Assembly: GCA_003550325.1 (NCBI GenBank)
Contig: QKWP01000626.1
Span: 90,202-154,201 of the forward strand
From: Gigaspora rosea
Taxonomy: Eukaryota > Glomeromycota > Glomeromycetes > Diversisporales > Gigasporaceae
Reading direction: 5' to 3'
DNA: 64,000 nucleotides
Shown here: positions 10,950-21,320 of the stretch, piece by piece
How the letters are laid out: every line of letters begins with the position of its first letter
How positions within the stretch are numbered: the stretch's first letter is position 1
Notes under the pieces: model-generated
The model's input: only the letters and a program-made list of their open reading frames with translations
What the model was told of the DNA's origin: nothing
Databases searched by the model: none
Made by a program: the position numbers and the translations under genes

Positions 10950-12488
10950 TTAATTTGATAATAATATCCAAGATTGATTATTATTTAGAACTGTATCAGC
11001 ATATTTTTGGTAATAAATATATGCTTTATATTCATCCTTTTCAACACCAATTCCATGAAGATACCAATATCCAAGTTTGTTTATTCTGTCAATATTACCC
11101 ATATTAGCTGATTTTAAATAATAACTGGATGCCTTATTTTCATCTTTTACGACTCCAACTCCATAAAGATAACAATCTCCAAGATTGTTCATTGCACAAG
11201 AGTCTCCCATATCGGCAGATTTTTGAAAACAAATAAATGCCTCATGTTCATCTTTTTCAACACCAATTCCATTTTTGTAACAATACCCAAGCCAATCTAT
11301 TCCATTAGCGCTAACCATATTAGCAGATTTTTGAAAATAAATAAATGCCTGTTGATCATTCTTTTCAACTCCAATTCCATTTCTATAGCAGTAACCAATT
11401 TCAATCATTCCATCAGCATTACCTGTATCAGCGGATTTTTGAAAATAAATAAATGCTTTTTGTTCATCTTTTTCAATTCCAATTCCTTTTTGATAACAAT
11501 TTCCAATATGAAACATTCCACTAGAATTACCCATATCTGCACATTTTTGGTAATAAATGACTGCATTTTGCATATTTTTTTCAACACCAATTCCTTTTTC
11601 GTAACAAAATCCAAGCCAATTTATTCCACTAGCATTACCCATATCAGCAGATTTTTGATAATAAGTGAATGCCTTATGTTCATCTTTTTTAACTCCAATT
11701 CCGTTTAAATTACAATATCCGAGACTATTTGTTCCTATAGCATGGCCCATTTCAACTAATTTTTGATAATTACTCAATGCCTTATTGATATCTTTTTCAA
11801 CACCAATTCCATCTCGATAACAATCACCGAGAGAATTGATTCCAAATGGATCATCCATATCTGCTGATTTTTTATAACAACTGAATGCTTTATAATCATC
11901 TTTTTCAACTCCTATTCCTCGTTTATAACAATAAGCGAGATCACACATTCCATTAGAATTTCCCAATTCAGCTGACTTTTGACAATGAATAAATGCTAAA
12001 TGATTATCATTTTTAACCCATTTTCCAATATGAAAACACATCCAAAAAATATGCTGAATTATAGAATTAGTTTGAATAATAGGATTTGTTTTGTTATTTA
12101 TACATAAATTAATTATTTCTTCTGGTTTTTGCTGTTTATGTGTCATATGTTGATCTATCGAGTAAATAATTGAATCATTATAATTATCTTTCAAAACTTC
12201 TTGAATATACAAATCACATAATTCTTCGACAACTCTTTTTAGAAAATCCTGTGAGCCATGCAATGATAAATCTGATAATTTTGTGCTAACAACTTGATTT
12301 TTATCATCATACATAGTGCTTTTTATTGAACTTTCTATAGATTGGTTATTGTAAATTTTTAGTGAGCTTTTTTCTGCTTTATTCTTTTGACATGGATGTC
12401 TCAAGTTGTTCGTATGAACTGAATACACTGACAGTGAATTATGCAGCTTATTGTTTATTACCATGCACAAATAAGTATTTTGTATCAT
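10950..12488 (-). CDS. Sel1-repeat protein, 10 repeats, uncertain start
   Basis: The frame gives 512 residues. The family N-terminal region (VVEELCDLY, KPEEIINLCINN) spans about residues 93-165, followed by 10 Sel1 repeats of 36 residues to near the C-terminus. The last repeat is followed by a divergent tail ending ILLSN. The conserved upstream module lies inside the first about 45 codons of this frame. The ancestral ATG of the family, at 12,393-12,391 on the minus strand, now reads ATG TCA AAA GAA TAA in another frame. The true start may therefore be the internal Met before YDDKNQ (about residue 59), and the extension to 12,488 may be untranslated. Role as for other Sel1 scaffolds; no catalytic domain. 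Confidence 0.85.
   Translation of the reverse strand: MIQNTYLCMVINNKLHNSLSVYSVHTNNLRHPCQKNKAEKSSLKIYNNQSIESSIKSTMYDDKNQVVSTKLSDLSLHGSQDFLKRVVEELCDLYIQEVLKDNYNDSIIYSIDQHMTHKQQKPEEIINLCINNKTNPIIQTNSIIQHIFWMCFHIGKWVKNDNHLAFIHCQKSAELGNSNGMCDLAYCYKRGIGVEKDDYKAFSCYKKSADMDDPFGINSLGDCYRDGIGVEKDINKALSNYQKLVEMGHAIGTNSLGYCNLNGIGVKKDEHKAFTYYQKSADMGNASGINWLGFCYEKGIGVEKNMQNAVIYYQKCADMGNSSGMFHIGNCYQKGIGIEKDEQKAFIYFQKSADTGNADGMIEIGYCYRNGIGVEKNDQQAFIYFQKSANMVSANGIDWLGYCYKNGIGVEKDEHEAFICFQKSADMGDSCAMNNLGDCYLYGVGVVKDENKASSYYLKSANMGNIDRINKLGYWYLHGIGVEKDEYKAYIYYQKYADTVLNNNQSWILLSN
12391..12450 (-). promoter_or_regulatory. Conserved Sel1 upstream module, overlapping the annotated 5' codons
   Basis: On the minus strand the AATTCACTGTCA motif and a following ATACGAAC stretch match the leader of the 7,216-8,706 gene. 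They end at the ancestral ATG position (12,393). This indicates that the leader should lie here and that translation from 12,488 is doubtful. Confidence 0.5.
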
Positions 12489-12870
12489 GATAATGTTGCA
12501 CTAAAAGCTAAACCACCTGAGGCTTGATTGGTTGAAATTATGAGCCAACTAGTGTTTCGGCCGAAACCGAAACTTTCGGTCGGGCGAAACTTCCGAAAAC
12601 TCCGAAACCTAATTCTGCCGGAGATCACAATTCCGAAAACTGATGATAACTGAATTTAGGTATGAATTGTGATTTCGAATGGTCAAATAAGAATTCGAAA
12701 TGGGGCTCACATCGACATGAATGAGATAATTGTATATATGTAAGGAACGAATGGATATGTGTCTATCAAAGACTTGAATTTAATTGGGCCGCATGACTTA
12801 TTCATGAAATTCTGTTTATTTTTTCACCTATGAATTCATCACGCCTTATATATGTGTAAATAATATAATA

Positions 12871-13005
12871 GGGATTTCAAAGTTAAAATCGGAGAATCAT
12901 ATTTTATTTTTCCGATTTATAATACACAACATAGTAAAAAATATTATTGAAAAATTCCTATTTATTTTCGAAATGTTTCACTTATTTGTTAACTTTGAAA
13001 CCCCC
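12871..13005. mobile_element. Small MITE-like element
   Basis: Terminal inverted repeats GGGATTTCAAAGTTAA and TTAACTTTGAAACCCCC enclose about 100 bp of AT-rich DNA. AATATA flanks both sides, close to but not exactly at the left end. Non-coding. Confidence 0.6.
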
Positions 13006-14995
13006 AATATATCGAAAAGAATTTAATTTTATTGCTTTTTTTATTGTTGTGCGTTTTTTCACGTGAGAATATGTTTAAATTTTAACGTAACTAGCAATGT
13101 TCGGTCATATTTGTGGCGATCACATACGTATTACATTTTGTTTAAAAAACTAGGACTAAGTGCAACTATACGGATACAAATGCTATAAAAAACGATAGTA
13201 AAAACCTGATTTTTATTGGTGGTTCGATTCGAATTTTCATATCTATTCGATGGATTTTTAGAATTCAAATTTTTTGTAGGATTTTTTTGGTTGATGAAAT
13301 GATTATCACTAATCGTCAAAGATGAAAGAGAAGAATTTGTTTACGTATTTTTAAAAGACACTTTAAAAACAGTTAGCCCAGTGATCGACGACCACATAAT
13401 AAACATACCATGACTACCAGAATTAAACAGACTTGCCTAAACTATATCCTTAACCTAATTTTAAACTGACTAGAATATTTTTAAGTAAAGTTGTTAAGAG
13501 AAACTTTTATTAAAAGTTCAGCCTTTGACGTTTATCGGTTAAATATATATATGACGATAAATAAAAGTCTACCTTTGATTGCATCTGATGTTTTTCTGTG
13601 TTAATAATGTTGTTAGTTCACATAAAATCGGGATGTTTTGATGATACAATTGGTTATTTGATCTGCTTTCAATAATTGCTTTTTAATTTCATTTGTAATA
13701 TCTGTTGTGATCAGTAGAAGCCACATCTTTTTTGCAAAATGCTAAAATTTAGATTATGGACGCATTAAAGATTTCAGGTTTGTTTCAGATTGCGGCATAA
13801 ATCACGGCTTGCAACTTTATTTCTACCTAAAATCGATGCCTAAATATTCTTAACACAGCCACTACAGCATTATATATATATATATATATAATATACAGTT
13901 CACTAGGTTAAGTTCGGTCTCGCCCAGATTTGAAGGATTTCGCCCATTTCGTAGGTTTCGCTATGTCTGAGGTTTCCGATTTTGAGAGAAACCGAAACTC
14001 CAGGGCTTGGGAGAGGTTTAGGCTGAATACTGGAGCAACTGAACCACGTTCCATGTGATTCATAATTTAGTTTTCGGCCAGAAATGACGAAACGTCCGAA
14101 AGATCCTAAAATGACAGAATAGATGAAAGGTCCATAATGGATGATTGGATCGGGAAAGGATGATAAGGGCAAATGGGAGGATTAGTCAAAACAGTCGTTT
14201 ATAGCAACGTAGAAGCATAATATTAATTTATTATAGATAAAGGCCATTCGCTCATTAATAAACGTCTTTATTATTATAAAATTTCCTTTATTAGATTGTC
14301 GGATACAATAAATAGTTTAAATAATAATGCAAGTAGCTTCCACCTATCCTGGCATTAACCCTAATTATTCGACCAAATTTAAAAACTTTTTTGGTCCAAA
14401 CAAAATCATAAACTTTGGTTAAATATAGCCCGGACCGGCGAAGTGACTAATTACCATTTTACAGTTTTCAACTTACGCATAGATTGCGTCTTATAGAGAT
14501 AAAATATAAATATGAAATTAAATATTCTCTTTAATTTATTGAAATCAATAATTTAAGTTTATGTGTCCAGATTTTGTTGATTATGCAAAGCCCTATGCAT
14601 CCGCGTATTACACAATGGTAGAGATAGGATATTTCTCAAAAATGAAAATACTGTATAGTTTGTATGCTCGACAACATTGTATATCCGGAGCATAATGTTT
14701 TTCGTTACACTAAAATACAATCTAAAAATGAATAAACTCTAATATTGTTTGTGTTCGGACTGATATCAAGTTATGAAATTAAGTTATTGATATGTAACTT
14801 TGATACATTATTTTGATTAAACATTAATTATCCTCATTGCTCCGGAAATTAACAATGCATAAAAAAAATTTAACTCTCAAATATCACCCTGCGGTACAAA
14901 TCTCAGGCATAAACAAGTCAACAGTTTAATCAAACAGCACATTATGTGTAATTATGAATTTTATTTGAAATAAAAGCTTAATCTGCATTTGTATT

Positions 14996-15062
14996 TTTTT
15001 TTATCTTATTTATTTATTTTATTTTATTTTATCTTATCTTATTTTATTTTATTTATTTTTTT
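14996..15062. repeat. (TTTTA)n-like microsatellite
   Basis: Pyrimidine-rich tract of TTTTA, TTTATT and TTATC units. Confidence 0.7.
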
Positions 15063-15791
15063 GCAATAAAATGAAAGTGGTAAATATGCAAAAATTAAGT
15101 TAATAAAATTTGAATAAGATTATGTTTTAGGTATGTATTTGAAAGTAATGTTGAATGTATCATAAAAATAAATCTATTTTTACTATACGGTTCAATTTTA
15201 TCGTAACCATTACAGCATTATTATTTACCAATTTCTATAAATGTATGTATACTTGCCGGCAAAATCCTAACGCAAAAGTCAAACCAAATAAAGAACAATT
15301 TTGATATTTGTAAATATATTATATACTATGAACATTATACCATTTATTTTAATAACAATTAATAATATTAGTTTGATCAACGTTTGGCATTTAGGCACGG
15401 ACAAGCCAAAACTATAATAGCTTGATATTTGGAACATATTTTGGAAACAAGAGGGACATGCACAAAACATATGAATAACCCTTTAATCTTACTCGTTTTC
15501 TAATAACGATAGTAAACCGATTTCAAATTATATGTAATCACCATATAAATCAGAAAATATTGGCATCTAACGAGATGGCATAACATAAAGCCTATAAATT
15601 AAAACGACACTGATTTCACAATAATGTTCCCTTGTTACTTCATTGACAAGGTTCTCAATATAGATTAAATCATATTTACATTTTAATGCAAGCAAATAAA
15701 TAAATTGTGATATAGTGCCGGAAACTTATACGTGTACTAGACAGTCACAGAAATGTTTCAATTTTCTTGTGTTCGTGGTTGGCCATATTAG

Positions 15792-16388
15792 AGGATCCGT
15801 TAAAGCCAGGTACCATCACGTGACTGACAGCCAATCGAATTGTAAATTTTGATCGTCACGGATCAGCCCGACGAGACAACAACAAAGAAAAAAGTGAAAA
15901 ACACCAAAAATACCAATAAACGAGTGTCTAAACTATCTCGGAGCATTAATAAAAAATGTCGGGAAGGCAATTTTACCTATAAGACCTAACTCCTAACTAA
16001 CCCTTACCCAATTTTAATTAAATAATAAAAAACATATAAAGGTACCTGGCCCTTAACGGTCATTTTACTTATTTGCGCGGGTAACACAAATCCGATTTTG
16101 TAAAATAAATTTTAGGGTTAGGACCTTAACGTTAGAGGCTATATGGTTAGAATGATGTTTATTATATGTAAAATTTCATTCCCGTCATTTTTAATTAGTG
16201 CACCAAGATCGATTTAGCCATTAGTTTTGCATAGTTTCGCTTTTTTCTTCCTTTTTCTTCTTTTATGCGTGTTCGAATTCTTCGTCAGACTGATCCGGAA
16301 TAGTCAAAAATTGCACTCTCCGATTGTTTATTTCCTCTCCAGGAGTTTGTATTACCCGCGCAAATAAGTGGATGCCTTAACGGTCTCC
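15792..16388. mobile_element. MITE with GTTAAAGCCAGGTACC ends, interrupted by a second MITE
   Basis: The ends read AGGATCCGTTAAAGCCAGG and, after the nested element, the right end finishes with CTTAACGGTCTCC. Flanks are CCATATTAG (15,783-15,791) and CCATACTAG (16,389-16,397), a 9-bp TSD with one mismatch. The interior shares TCGGGAAGGCAATTTT and ATCACGTGACT boxes with the CTAAAGCGGG family, so the two families are related. A fragment with the same GGCTAAAGCCAGGTAC end occurs near 56,203. Confidence 0.75.
16061..16375. mobile_element. MITE nested at the end of the preceding one, 9-bp TSD
   Basis: The termini share ACTTATTTGCGCGGGTAA in inverted orientation. CTTAACGGT is present at 16,052-16,060 and 16,376-16,384, a perfect 9-bp TSD. 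315 bp, non-coding. A truncated relative lies at 9,378-9,505. Confidence 0.85.
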
Positions 16389-16580
16389 CCATACTAGGTA
16401 TGCTGCATCAAAATATGGTAATATTACGATCGTTCACACACATTTCTAAAGTGAGTGCCTTGACGTGTGGTGGAATCGGTTTTTTAGAAATATTTTCCAC
16501 TAATTGAGATAATCTTAATGACGAATAATCAATGTCAGTACAGCCATAAATGCGACAAACAAATGCCATATCCACAAATA

Positions 16581-16649
16581 TGTAGAGTTCGGATCCGAAT
16601 ATTCATTATTCAATAAATTAACATTAAGGTATTCGGATTAGACTCTACA
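16581..16649. repeat. Short TIR hairpin element
   Basis: TGTAGAGTTCGGATCCGAATA and its near-complement at 16,630-16,649 form a 69-bp imperfect palindrome. Non-coding. Confidence 0.55.
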
Positions 16650-16659
16650 AACATGTTAA

Positions 16660-19600
16660 TACATACTTCATATTTTTACGCTCTTCTCTTTTCTCCCATA
16701 AGATAACATTGTAACTTCTAATTCGTGGTTTTTTTTTTTGAAATAATCCATGAATTATGTAGGTGTCCCATAAGCTCCATTCTGTTTCATGATGCTTCAT
16801 TGCAAACACAGGTTAAAATTTTATATAACTAATCTATTCATATAAAGCATATTACTTTACCTTATTTTTGGCATTGAAATAGGATCAGAGAATGGTAATG
16901 CTAAATTCACAAAACGTTTTTATATTCATCCAACTTATTTGTTCCCGCAATGATTTTATATAATTCTAGACAAACTAGCCCGGTTACCAATGAAGTTGTT
17001 GTAGCGATGACCGGTATGATTTTACCATCAATGAACTTGGTCTTATGACGGTCGGCAGGTTGAATACCATAATTAGCGACTCGTAAGTTAGAAGCGGCAG
17101 TGATAAAGTTCATATGGAAATTTGCATCGTCATCCTTCTCGAATTCTACAGGATTTAATCGATATCCTGCCAATAATGATGGTAATGGTAGAGATGAACA
17201 ATTTCTTGTAATTCATTTTCATCAGTAGAGGCCTGAGGAACGGTTTCATTTTCCTGAACTTGAATTTTCACACCAGATTTGGATGTGAATTCATCAGGCA
17301 CAATAACATTGCTTAGTACTTTCTTAACGTACTCTCTATTAGTTTCACCTATAAAATTAGGAAACCACATAGAAATAAAATAAATTAATTATTAATAGTT
17401 AATATTTAAATATGATAAATATTATAACCTTACCTGCAAATTGACGGCAGCTATAATAAATTCCATATGAGTTTCCTGTGAAGAATCGTATGATCATTAG
17501 CAAATCAATATAAGGTGAATATTAGATAAGTTTTTATTTAGAAATATAAAATATATTTTCTGGATCAAATATGAGCTGAATATAAGAATTGAATGTATAT
17601 GTATTTATTAATCTTAAGTCGAAAAAGTTTACGGAATCTTTCGAAAATTAAAGAGCAATTGCTGAATATTGTTATTATAAAATTCTTCAAACTTTAGTCT
17701 GACCCATGTGACGCATTCATCAAGGCTTAGTGGTTTAGCAGTGATGAGATAATTTTGAATTCCCTCTAAAATTTCTTCCGAACTAGTCCCTTGTTTTATT
17801 GTTGCCTCAACAAAGTTAGGTTGACTAAATATGAATTGACATTTTCAGCCGGCGATTTAAATAATCCCTCAAACGCGTCATGTGCCCACTGAATAGTATA
17901 TTCAATAGTGTTTAGGAAATTTTTTAAAGTTTTAAAGTACAAATTGGAATTGACTTTTCTGGAGGATCCTGTGAAGAAAGGAATAACAACTTGGTGTAAC
18001 CCTTTGTGCCTAATGTTTCAGACTCCAGTAATGGCTTCCTAAAATATACACAACGTCTATCCATGTATTTGCCTATAAAAATATAAAACATAGTTGAAAT
18101 TCATAACATTAAGTCATGATTAACTGCACTTTATATTTTATGATTTACAGCATACTCACGAGCAGTGTTTAAAATTTGACGTTCTCATGTTCTCATGAGA
18201 ACACTAAATTTTTTTTAAGAACATTAATATTTAAAATAATGTTCTCTTATTTGAGAACATTTTGTACTGATAAAATGTTCTCAAAATATTATTAGTATTA
18301 GTTTTTTTTTTACATATTTGAAGAAAATGTTTATAGTTGCAAAAAGATAAATAAGTATATCACATGATCAATTCAACCAATTTAAATGTTCTAAGTACTA
18401 TTAAAATCAGAAAGCCTTTGTCTACAACTTTACTTAAAAGTCCAATATAGGTTTATACAATAAAAATATATGCATATTTAAAAAATAAAATTCTATATAA
18501 TGAGAACATTAAAAATTTTTTGAGAACATTAATACTCTAAATTTAGTTCATTTGAGAACATAATTTTGAATTTGAATTTTAAACACTGCTCACGAGCATC
18601 AACGTTATCTAACGCGTTTGTAACAACATCCAAAGTCTCAAAGAAGTCATCATTATAAATTTTCGGTTTCAATCCCAATACGATCTTGATGAGAAATAAT
18701 TCTAGATGCTATTTGAGGATTCATTTTAGCATAGCTGCTGCTGTACATTCAGATTTTAATCTCTATATAGAATGGCAACAATTTTTAAACTCAGAATTGA
18801 AATTAAAAAGTACTACTTAACAAAGGATTACAATATAATAATTCAATACATACGCCCACATCGTTAGGTCGGAACAAGAACTGTTGATTTAAATTACTCT
18901 TTTCAATAGTATCCATATCTGTAACGTGATTGGCACCTCTAGTGCCGGTTCCTAAACCCATCATAGCCCAATTTTTTAACATTTCGCAACCGATGGCACC
19001 AGAACCAACCTATTCTCGCAAAAGTTTTCATAAAATAAGCAATTTTATATTACAATTAAAAATTATTTAATAAATTAAATGAAATAATGAGTTTTACCAA
19101 GAAAATTCTGAAATTTGCTATTGTGTTTCGAAATTCTTTGCCAAAAACTGCTATTTGACCATCATAACGAGAATCACACTAGCATTAAGCAGAATTAAAG
19201 TAAGCCATGAGATAAAAATTTATTTAATACGTATTTACTAATGTTTTATTGCTTACTGGTGCACATTCTTCTTCACCAAATTTCACATTATCTGGAAGTG
19301 ATTCTAGTGAATCGAAATAGAAGAATTGACAGATTGGATGGAATTTCCGCTGTATGCTTGAGTACTTCTTGGGAAACTAAACCTCCGAATACCGCAGCCA
19401 TCGGTGATAAATCACCAGCAGCACCATATGCAAGTTGTTTGATAAGATTATTACTTAGTTCAACCTATAAATTCAAAATTTGAATATTAAGGAAAAAGAA
19501 TGATAAGACATTTAATATTACTTTAATACCTTTTCCTCGCACTGCTCATTAAGCTCTTTGGCTAATTAAGAACTTCATCGGCATCAAGTTCGTTATACGG

Positions 19601-20130
19601 ACGAGGAGAGAACCATTATATGCATGTAACGCTTAGAAACCCAAGTGCAATTGTCCAGATCTATCCCAGTTACCAAAAATCAGAAATAAGAGTTCTGGCT
19701 TTTTCAAAGATTCTCTAAAAGATTTAAAACTAATTGTTTTTGGCTGTTTAACTTGCGTAAAAATACCACCACTAATATAGTCGCCAAAGTTCGAAGTATC
19801 ACCGATGCTGAAAGTATAAAGGCCTAATAGTAAAGAAATATATAAAATTGTTGACATGTACTCAAAAGTCAATCACAACAAGCGAAACTTCAAATTTACA
19901 CCTACCTCAGCACTTTTACTTTTCTTGGCTCACAATTATTCAATTCTTCCATACCATTAACTTCAGAAAAGTCACATCTCCATCTTCAAGGCCATGCTGC
20001 AATTCATCAAGACACGTTACAATTCCGTCAATGTCTTTTGAGATCGCAGCGATCATACCGGTTAATGGATTCTCTCCAGTAGTATCAATGGCATTAAAAT
20101 CGGCAAAAGCCATGCTGATTCACAAATAAA
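16660..20130 (-). pseudogene. Ubiquitin-activating enzyme E1 (UBA1-like) relic
   Basis: Minus-strand exon remnants follow E1 order. First FCCH-type sequence GIVTCLDELQHGLEDGD (about 20,040), then YTFSIGDTSNFGDYISGG (19,800) and the adenylation segment DLSPMAAVFGGL (19,400). Next come the nucleotide-binding loop [12 protein letters not shown] (18,990), [11 protein letters not shown] with the catalytic-Cys motif (17,930), [18 protein letters not shown] (17,110) and the ubiquitin-fold tail HELEVTMLSYG (16,700). The ~200 residues expected before the FCCH region are absent. Introns are kept with GT-AG borders, so it is not a retrocopy. Breaks include a lost G after EYKN (about 16,917), a frame change after LQEIV (about 17,180), in-frame stops in the catalytic-Cys region, and an hAT insertion at 18,163. 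Unable to make a full E1. Confidence 0.92.
18163..18588. mobile_element. hAT-type MITE inserted at a UBA1 exon edge, 8-bp TSD
   Basis: The termini CAGTGTTTAAAATTT and TTTTAAACACTG are inverted. CTCACGAG occurs at 18,155-18,162 and 18,589-18,596, a perfect 8-bp TSD. The body is full of GAGAACATT/AATGTTCTC motifs. On the minus strand the target is the end of the exon encoding ALDNVDAR, directly at its GT donor, so one TSD copy duplicates the exon-intron junction. 426 bp, non-coding. Confidence 0.88.
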
Positions 20131-20806
20131 AATCAATAATAATTATTTAAAAAATTGGACAACATTGTAAATGTGTGGCTCCAAGCATTCTTCTTATAAT
20201 TTCAAAAATCCCAATGTCACTACTCTAAATAATACGTTAAGTAAACGCCAAAATAAAAACGGAAATATTTGTCATGTCTATTCACCGCAACTTCCGTGCG
20301 CAGTTTTTCAGCTAATGAAGTTAACAAAGTTCGTTCAGTTACCCGTTCAAACTCACAAAAAGGCCACAGCGTAACATGTAACTTCAGATACAAATACCCA
20401 GTAAAATTAGAAATATATTTCATCTTTATATTTAAAAGTACTTTCTTTTCCACGCAGGCCCGAAATAATCGAAACGAACAAATTCACGTAGAAGCATAAC
20501 AAAAGTAACTTAACCAGAGACCATTGACAAAAAAATTTTTACGATTCGACGATATAAAAACTAGTTCAATAGCAGCCAATAAAAAATTAATGATAAGGCG
20601 CAGCTAACTGGCTAACCAATATTATTCACCGCAGCCAATAAAAAATTAATGATAAGCGTGATCAAGGCGCAGCTAACTGGCTAACTGGCTAACCAATATT
20701 ATTCACCGCAGCCAATCGTGAAAAATCACTCGATGACTCACCCGATATTTATTTATTTTTTTAAAAAAAAACAAATTCCAGAGTACTTGTTTTTTTTAAG
20801 TAATCA
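20131..20806. other. Spacer between the divergent UBA1 and eIF2-beta relics
   Basis: Expected to hold the former 5' parts of both genes, but the N-terminal E1 exons are not recognisable here. Overlapping open frames at 20.17-20.5 kb show no motif. A tandem repeat occupies 20,572-20,716. Confidence 0.5.
20572..20716 (+). repeat. Tandem duplication, 59-77 bp units
   Basis: GCAGCCAAT starts at 20,572, 20,631 and 20,708 with near-identical intervening sequence (AAAAAATTAATGATAA, GGCTAACCAATATTATTC). Two units plus a partial third; the second carries an extra GCGTGATCA and an extra CTAACTGG step. Confidence 0.8.
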
Positions 20807-21320
20807 TGTCAGACGTTTAGAACGATCAACAAACTTTAGAAGAAGAGAAGACAAAAGAAGTAAGCCCTTTTTATATATACATTAATTTATATATAGTATA
20901 TATAGTAATTGTGAAATTATTTTGTCAAAAAAAAAAAACATATAAAATATCGACTAATTAAAATTATAATATATAGCTTCTGTTTGATCCAACTTTGAAA
21001 AAGAAAAAAAACCTAAAGTAGTTTTCGAAGATCAAGTACACACAAAAGAAGAAAAAGTAGCCGAAAACGCAAATAATTCAGGTAGAATGGATTTAATAAG
21101 ATATGTCAATTTCTTTTCTTGGAAATTTTGTTGTCTCGTTGTCCTAATAGCAATATATGTTCTATTAATTTAATGGAAGTTCAAGCCAATGAAAATGAAG
21201 AAAAAGCTGAAGAAGACGATATGTCAACCCTATAAGAAAAGTGGTTCGGGGTATGGCACGGGAAACAGTGTATATGCACGGGATAGTACGGATCATGTGG
21301 CACGCACAGTGTCTGAAATT

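Larger units (their letters stand above)
12489..15791. other. Gene-free region with transposon relics
   Basis: No supported gene. 12,549-12,660 and 13,905-14,110 are unusually rich in TTTCGG/CCGAAA motifs and may be two ends of one decayed element. An (AT)n tract lies near 13,872-13,890. The minus-strand frame at 13,903-14,172 has no recognisable domain and overlaps the CCGAAA-rich relic. Confidence 0.5.

Noticed and set aside
13205-13225. GGTTCGATTC, similar to a tRNA T-arm
   Set aside because: No acceptor stem or anticodon arm can be drawn around it.
20170-20500. Three overlapping frames of 67-77 codons as small genes between the UBA1 and eIF2-beta relics
   Set aside because: Two strands and three phases overlap, with no shared motif; region is the decayed 5' spacer.
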